A stretch of 64,000 bases of DNA. Source: Candidatus Altimarinota bacterium (GTDB lineage Bacteria > Patescibacteriota > Gracilibacteria > BD1-5 > UBA6164). Below are positions 58,713 through 64,000 of the stretch, piece after piece (the first letter of the stretch is position 1; every line of letters begins with the position of its first letter). The notes beneath the pieces were generated by a model. The model was not told where the DNA came from. It did not search any database and saw only the letters and a list, made by a program, of their open reading frames with translations. Where the stretch lies: NCBI GenBank assembly GCA_019454605.1, contig JACFNZ010000002.1, positions 73,998 to 137,997 on the forward strand, read 5' to 3'. The translations under genes and the position numbers were made by a program.

Positions 58713-59222
58713 TTATTTAGGGGATAACATAGCGAAAAAATTATTTCAAGATCTCACTATATTTTTATCTATTTTATAAAAATCTTCAAGTGTTTTAATA
58801 AAACTTTCTATTTTACTTTTAGCAATATCTTCATATCGATTTTCTCTACCTCTTAAAAATAATAAAACTTTTAATGGATGTCAATCTTTTGCAAAACCTT
58901 CAGCTTGATTTTTTTTAACCATTAAATCATGGTCTCAAATCTTAAAAGTAATTTTAATTGTTTTTAAATCAGGAGATTTAGATTTTTGTTTATTTTTTTG
59001 TTCTTGTTTTTTTTGTTTGTATTGAAATTTTCAATAATCAAGCATTTTAACTATTACTAAATCTCATTCTCTTCATAATTGCATTAAATCAAGAGCATTT
59101 TCTTTAGCTTTTTGTTTAGCATCAACTAAAGACATTTCTCATAATATCTCTCACTCATCAGTGATTAATTTTATTTTTGAGGCCTTTATTTCATCATTTA
59201 ATGGTCTTTTATTGTCTTTCAT
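58713..59222 (-). CDS. infC: Translation initiation factor IF-3
   Basis: Keeps 30S subunits free of 50S and checks initiator tRNA. 169 residues: N domain LNDEIKASKIKLITDEGEILG, linker rich in Lys and Gln, C domain IKITFKIGDHDLMVKKNQAEGFAKDGHPLKVLLFLRGRE. Begins with ATG, not the rare AUU start seen in many bacteria that autoregulate infC. 10 bases from rpsT, so it may be co-transcribed with it. Confidence 0.96.
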
Positions 59223-59232
59223 TAATTTTTAA

Positions 59233-59544
59233 TTAAGATTTTAAAGAAGATTCAAGTTTTTTTAACATTCAAGCATATTTTGATTTTTTTCTATCTCAAT
59301 TATTTTTGTGAATAATATTTTTCTTAACTAATTTATCAATAACTGATTGTAGTCAAGATGAAGTAGTTTTTCAATCTTTTTTAGTATTAAAAAAAGCTTG
59401 TTTTGCTAATTCTAAATCATTGCTTTTTATAGCTTTTTCAAAAGAAATTCTTGCTTCTCTAAATAACGCTTTAAATCATTCATTTCTAGAATGTTTTTTT
59501 ATGCTTTGTTTTAGTGCTTTCTTTGCAGACTTAATTATAGGCAT
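59233..59544 (-). CDS. rpsT: 30S ribosomal protein bS20
   Basis: A 103-residue, Lys-rich helical protein starting MPIIKSAKKALKQSIKKHSRNEGFK, with later KKDGKTTSSGLQSVIDKLVKKNIIHKNNGDRKKSKY; this matches bS20. It is slightly longer than typical (about 87). It leads the minus-strand unit rpsT-infC-rpmI-rplT, which is not a common order. Confidence 0.92.
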
Positions 59545-59680
59545 ATTTTATAAGTTTTATAAATAATAAAAATAACAAATTGGGGCTAGTTATTTTATAC
59601 TGTTAAATACAATATATGGGCAATAGTATATGAAATATTTTAAAATAGTCAAAGGTTTTTTTAAAAAATATTTTTTAAAT

Positions 59681-60436
59681 TTAAATATCAAAAATTATTT
59701 CTTCAAATTCTCAATCAAATCATCTATCAATTAAATTATAATAAAGCACTTTAGATAAAGTTTGAGATAAAACATGTTCATTTATTAAGCAATTTCTTAA
59801 AAAATCTACCTTATCAAAAGATAATTTATCTATAAAAATTGACATTGTGACTCATCTATTGATTCACTTAAACATAGCTTTTGTTTGTCAAGCTTCTCTT
59901 ATAGGTGGGATAAAAAATATTTTATCTTTTTGACTTTTATAATCACTTCATCTCCATATTAAATTTTCAATATTAACTGAAACTGTAACTAAAGGTATAG
60001 AAAAATCTACCTTAAAACAATTTATATCATCTCTTAAAAATCATAATGAAGTATAATAATTTTCTAAAATTTTTATTTCATCATCTAAAGTAATTCATAT
60101 TATATGGATTTTTTTATTATTTGATATAGCATAATCAAATAAATTTTTAAATATTTCTAGTTCATCTTTTTCACTATAAACATTGCTATACATAGCATAT
60201 TTATCTTTTATATTATTAAGTAATTGACTATTTTCTTTTTTTAATAATAAATCCTTTAAATAAAAAACCTCAATATCTTGACTTTTAAAACTACTATTTA
60301 AATATTTAAATAGTAGTTTATTATCAAATAAAGGAGTAGATTCTATATTTATTATTTTATTTTTTAAAACTTCTTTCATTTTTTTTAAATTAATATTAAA
60401 AAAAGTCTTTTTTAAAGACTTTTTTGTTTTATGCAT
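59681..60436 (-). CDS. Uncharacterised basic protein (251 aa)
   Basis: A highly charged N-terminal 40 residues (KKSLKKTFF, LKKMKEVLKNKI) followed by a mixed alpha/beta region (KKIHIIGITLDDEI, FSIPLVTVSVNIEN) and FIPPIREAGQTKAMFKGINRG. No signal peptide or known motif. Its ATG lies within the last codons of the preceding surface-protein gene (8-base overlap including that stop), showing translational coupling with it. Could serve the surface protein's assembly, but that is only contextual. Confidence 0.65.
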
Positions 60437-61823
60437 TTTTTCTTCTTACATACATTATTCAAGCTCAAGATAATAGTGCAATAATTAATATAGCTATTTC
60501 TTTAGGTCAAGTTTGAACTTTAGTCATATTTTGATTATCTCATTCTACATTACATACATCATCTTTAAATACTGCTTTTATAGTAAAATCACTATATTCA
60601 ACTTTATTTCAAGAAATTATTACTTCATATTTATTGTCTGTAACATTTTCTATCAATGTAAGTCAACTAGATGAAGCATCTTTTTTATATATATTATAGC
60701 TTGTTGCTTTATCTACCTTATCCCAAGAAATTACTGATTTTGTTTTTAATGATATTGATTTTACATTTTTAACTTCAAGTTCTTTTTTAAAATCATCACA
60801 ATTAACTGTTACTGGTTCTTCTTTTTTAACTTCCTCTACTCAAGCTAGATATTCGACTTCTTTAACTTTTATACTTGTAGCTGCTTCTTTTTTAGTTTCT
60901 AATCATAGTTCATTTTTTAGTATAACATCTATATTATATTCTCAAGCAGTTTTAGGTGTAGTTATTTCTCAAGAGTAAGTTCAAGATTTATTTTCAGTTA
61001 AAGTTGACAATACATCATTTACCATAACACTAACTGTTGTTAATCAAGGAGTAGCATCTACAGATACTCATACAACAGATTCACTATTGTATTCGTCACT
61101 TTCTGGATTTAAAGTAATACTTTTAAATACTGGAGTATTAGATTCTACTTTAAAGAAAGTTTCAGATGAAGTTCAAATTACTTTAGAGTCAGCATCAAGT
61201 AATTCAGCAACAATTATATTATCTCATGTTGGGATATCTTTTAGTTCTACTTCATAAACTCATTCTGAGTTACTTATTGTTTCAGTTCAAGTTCCACTAT
61301 TTAGTTTTATTCTAAGTTTATGATTTTTTGAAGTAGTCCCACTTACTTTTACACTATTTTGTCATAAGGTAATTCAATTTTCAGGATAATTTATAGTTAT
61401 ATCTCCAGAAGATTGAGCTGAGGTAGTTCAGTCTGTAACTTCTACTTCAGCATATCAATAAATATCTTCATTATTATAATCATAAACACTTATATCTTGA
61501 GTTCATTTTTGTGTAAATTTTACTCAGTTTTCAAATTTTACAACTCAAGCATCAGATGTTTTAAATTTATAAATTCAACTATCAATAGTACTTGGAAGTT
61601 CTGCTTTTTGGTCGCTATTTGAAAAAATTAAAACTTCTTTATCATAATCTTTTACAACAGCTCAATCTTTATCAACAGCTTTTATTGTAATATCAATTGA
61701 TTCTCAAATTTTTACTTTATTTGGAGATGCTTCTATTTCAAAATGATCTACAACTCAAGCAGCATAAACTGATGAAAATCATAAAGTTAAAAATAAAGAA
61801 ACAATAACTAAAAATTTATTCAT
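60429..61823 (-). CDS. Ig-like/fibronectin-like surface protein with C-terminal anchor (464 aa)
   Basis: Signal peptide about 1-21 (YAAG cleavage), then several beta-sandwich modules: bacterial Ig-like type (IEASPNKVKIGESIDITIKA; NYPENGITLGQNSVKVSGTT; SVVGVSVDATPG), a Lys/Glu linker, and a fibronectin-like module with VISWDKVDKATSYNIYKKD. The C-terminus is a membrane helix (EIAILIIALLSGAG) followed by VRRKN, a basic stop-transfer tail, without an LPXTG motif. Displayed on the surface, perhaps for attachment to the host cell. Confidence 0.83.
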
Positions 61824-61917
61824 ATTTTTGTATTAGTTTTTAAAATATACTTATATTGTAATATAAAATATCATTAAAGGCAAATTATTTTTATTTACTT
61901 TTTTAAAAAACATTGTA

Positions 61918-62967
61918 TTATATATTTATATTATTGTATAATTCTTTATTTATAGTATTTATTGAAGTATATATAACTTGTAAATTTTTTAAATTATTTT
62001 TCAATATATTTAGATGATTTTCATCAAGTTCACTTTGGAAGTCATCTATTAATAATAAAGGAGTTTTAGAAGTTATATGTTTTATATAATCAATTTCAAG
62101 TAATTTTAATTTTAAAATAATACTTTTTAACTCTCATCTTGATGCAAAATTTGATACTTCGATTTCTCAAATAAAAATATTAAAATCATCTATGTGAGGT
62201 CATATGTGAGTTCTTCATAAAATTATATCTCTTTTTAGATTTTTATCTAAATAATTTTTTATACTTTCACCTATGTTCTTAAAATCAACTTTTGAATTAT
62301 ATCTATAATTTAATTTTATATTTTCATTTTTAAAAATATCAGATTCTTTTAATAAATTAGTTTCTAAATAGCTATTTAAAGGAATTATATAGTCATATAT
62401 TTTTTGACAAGATTCTATAAATTTATTGTCCCAAAAAATAATTTCTTCTTCTTTTGATTTTCATTCAAATATATTTTTTAATATTTTATTCCTATTTTTT
62501 AATATAGTATCATATTTTTTTAATTCTAAAAGGTAATCAGGGTATATATTTCATAATATATTATTTATAAAATCTCTTCTTGAACTTGGTCATAGATAAA
62601 ATAAATTCATATCTTTTGGTGAAAAGTAAGAGGTTTTTAATGATTTTTTTAATAATTCTTTTTTTGAGATTTTCTTTCAATTTATAGAGTATGTTTTTTT
62701 TTCTAGTTTTTTGTCGTATGAAAAAGATATTTTATATTCAAAACTAGATTCTATAAAGACTCATTCTATAAATAAAAAGTCAGTATTATCTTTTAATATA
62801 TGGTTATCTTTATATCAAAAAATATTATTTCAAAACAATATTGATATAGCTTGTAATATATTTGTTTTTCAAGCTCAATTAGGTCAAATAATAATATTTT
62901 TCTCTTTAAAAAAAAGCTCTTTTTTATCTATAGAGCGAAAGTTTATTATATTAATTTTTTGTAACAT
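61918..62967 (-). CDS. recF: RecF recombination mediator
   Basis: SMC-like ATPase that helps load RecA at gaps. Walker A GPNGAGKT at residues 28-35, FSPKDMNLFYLGPSSRRDFIN near residue 113, the signature-like SNFASRGELKSIILKLKL near residue 275, and Walker B LLLIDDFQSELD near residue 310. 349 residues. It begins one base after the gatC stop; no dnaA-dnaN context is visible, unlike the classic location. Confidence 0.92.
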
Positions 62968-62968
62968 T

Positions 62969-63259
62969 TTATTTCATTATATCATTTACAGCAATTTGAT
63001 TTGCAATAATTTTTTGAGGAGAACAATTTAGTAAATCTTTAGATGCAATATTTGATGATACATAATCATCTCTTAAAGTATTATTATTTTTTGATATTAT
63101 ATTTATAGTTGGATTTATATCTTTAGTATCAACTTCATTTAACAAATCAACATATTTTAATAAAGAATTTATTGATTTTAATAATTTTTCTTCATTTTTT
63201 GGATTTAATTTATTTAAATTTTTAGTCAATTTATTAATTTGCTCTTGTGTTATAGACAT
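62969..63259 (-). CDS. gatC: GatC-like subunit of the Asp/Glu-tRNA amidotransferase
   Basis: A 96-residue protein. N-terminal ITQEQINKLTKNLNKLNPKNEE, then LLKYVDLLNEVDTKDINPT, TLRDDYV and LLNCSPQKI reproduce the GatC order (helix, DT.-.V.PT, R-D, and LL.-.AP). It is needed for making Gln-tRNA or Asn-tRNA by transamidation. GatA and GatB are not adjacent. One base separates it from recF on the same strand. Confidence 0.65.
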   Translation of the reverse strand: MSITQEQINKLTKNLNKLNPKNEEKLLKSINSLLKYVDLLNEVDTKDINPTINIISKNNNTLRDDYVSSNIASKDLLNCSPQKIIANQIAVNDIMK

Positions 63260-63321
63260 TTTTAAATATATTATGTTTTAAATTTTATATAAATATAATA
63301 TTTATTATTTAAAAATCAAGT

Positions 63322-63639
63322 ATGGATTATAAAAAAGATATAAAAAATTTATTTTTAAATGACACACTTTTATTAAATTATAGGTATAATTCTTCTAGAG
63401 ATATATTTATATTTATGAGTTTTTTATTTTTTTTAAATTATTTTTTAGTTTGAGCTAATTTTTATGATATTTTATTAATAAAAACTTTGCCTTTAACTTA
63501 TGTTTGATTTGTTTTTTCATTATTATCATTTTTATATTTTTTTATATTAAATATTTTCCCTAAAAATAAATTAATTAAATTAGTTGCTTTTATAGTTAAT
63601 TTATTATTATTTATAGTATTTTTATTACCTTTAATTTAA
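63322..63639 (+). CDS. Small multi-pass membrane protein (105 aa)
   Basis: Three hydrophobic segments (about 26-45, 55-77 and 87-104) separated by short basic loops, with no known motif. It is directly followed by a lipoprotein gene 6 bases later, which suggests one operon. The coding call rests on the clean frame, hydrophobic pattern and spacing. Function unknown. Confidence 0.65.
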
Positions 63640-63645
63640 AAACCC

Positions 63646-64000
63646 ATGAAAAAAAGTTTTTTATTGCTTATAGTAATGTTTTTTTTAACTTCTTGTTTTT
63701 GATCAAGTGATACTACTTCAAAAATAGAATGACTTACTTTATATAATTGAAATTGATTTGATATAAATACTCCAAGTAATTGGAATATAATTGAAAAAAA
63801 TTCTAATATATTACCAAATCCTAAAGATTCAACTATAGAGTTAGCTGTATCATCAGATGAATTAAAGTATTGATTTGCAAATAATATGTTAATTCTATCA
63901 CAAAATTTAGATAAAATAGTTTCATCAACAGATTTTTCTATATTAAATAATATTTGATCTTCAAAAGAGTATAAAGAATATCAAAAATTAGAATCAAAAG
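63646..64000 (+). CDS. Lipoprotein (3' partial)
   Basis: The N-terminus MKKSFLLLIVMFFLTSC is a textbook lipoprotein signal with lipobox LTSC; the cysteine at residue 17 would carry the lipid. The exported part visible (GLTLYNGNGFDINTPSNWNI...) has the character of PsbP-like or other small beta-sandwich lipoproteins (a 'F-D-I-x-x-P-x-x-W' strand). The gene runs off the window at about 118 codons. Function unknown. Confidence 0.75.

Noticed and set aside
1-64000. UGA as tryptophan (code 4, Mycoplasma-like) to explain readthrough
   Set aside because: UGA falls at invariant glycines in P-loops and zinc-protease motifs, while UGG sits at tryptophan positions.
1-64000. Widespread pseudogenes or sequencing errors as explanation for broken frames
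   Set aside because: Under code 25 all frames join without a single frameshift, including at genes with well-known full lengths.

Overview
The window is AT-rich (roughly three quarters A+T) and gene-dense, with no gene-free gap above about 250 bases. It can only be read if UGA is translated as glycine (genetic code 25). With UGA as a stop, nearly every gene breaks into pieces. With UGA as glycine, long frames appear whose UGA codons sit exactly at invariant glycines: P-loops of Der, FtsH, UvrD, RecF and RadA, the HExGH motifs of FtsH and RseP, and prepilin cleavage sites. UGG still sits at tryptophan positions, so this is not the UGA=Trp code. UGA=Gly is established for the candidate phyla Absconditabacteria (SR1) and Gracilibacteria (BD1-5/GN02), so the organism is most likely one of these host-dependent CPR/Patescibacteria. 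The exact phylum cannot be fixed here; in-frame CGA arginine codons (near 10519 and 42356) argue mildly against Gracilibacteria, which are reported to avoid CGA and CGG. All coordinates below assume code 25.

Layout. 1-7.3 kb: partial phospholipase-D-like protein, uncharacterised membrane proteins, a FapA/DUF342-like protein, then rsmI and a DciA-like gene on the minus strand. 7.4-11 kb: one 1,199-residue protein of unknown function. 11-15.6 kb (minus): radA-rseP-HD hydrolase-tgt. 15.7-19.5 kb: two secreted proteins, the second with an InlB-type repeat and S-layer (SLH) domains. 19.6-21.3 kb: der and HU. 21.5-24.0 kb (minus): four-gene minor-pilin operon. 24.2-31.6 kb: cysS, a single-domain Clp ATPase, ftsH, uvrD. 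31.7-43.1 kb: WG-repeat-like protein, tehB-like, rnr, AI-2E-family permease, ogt, padR-pspC, pirin, pmbA/tldE-tldD. 43.2-46.5 kb: prepilin fused to a beta-helix, then a GH114-like enzyme. 46.5-52.7 kb: flippase, sensor-type ATPase, rpmG, efp, O-antigen-ligase-like protein and glycosyltransferase. 52.8-55.5 kb: four T4SS-pilin-like membrane proteins plus a metallopeptidase. 55.7-64 kb: RNase J, yidD, rpsT and infC-rpmI-rplT, an Ig-like surface protein, gatC-recF and a lipoprotein.

Taken together, much of the window builds the cell surface that an attached, host-dependent cell would use: type IV minor pilins, a pilin-like secretion cluster, SLH/InlB-type and Ig-like proteins, and glycan polymerisation and export. 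The rest is conserved housekeeping (translation, DNA repair, proteolysis, RNA decay).

Expression signals are unusually regular. About a dozen good promoters (often TTGATT, 15-17 bases, TATAAT) place the first base of the -10 box 33-39 bases before the start codon, and starts lack recognisable Shine-Dalgarno sequences. Many convergent genes end inside shared palindromic terminators. I saw no rRNA, tRNA, CRISPR array, insertion sequence or phage gene.
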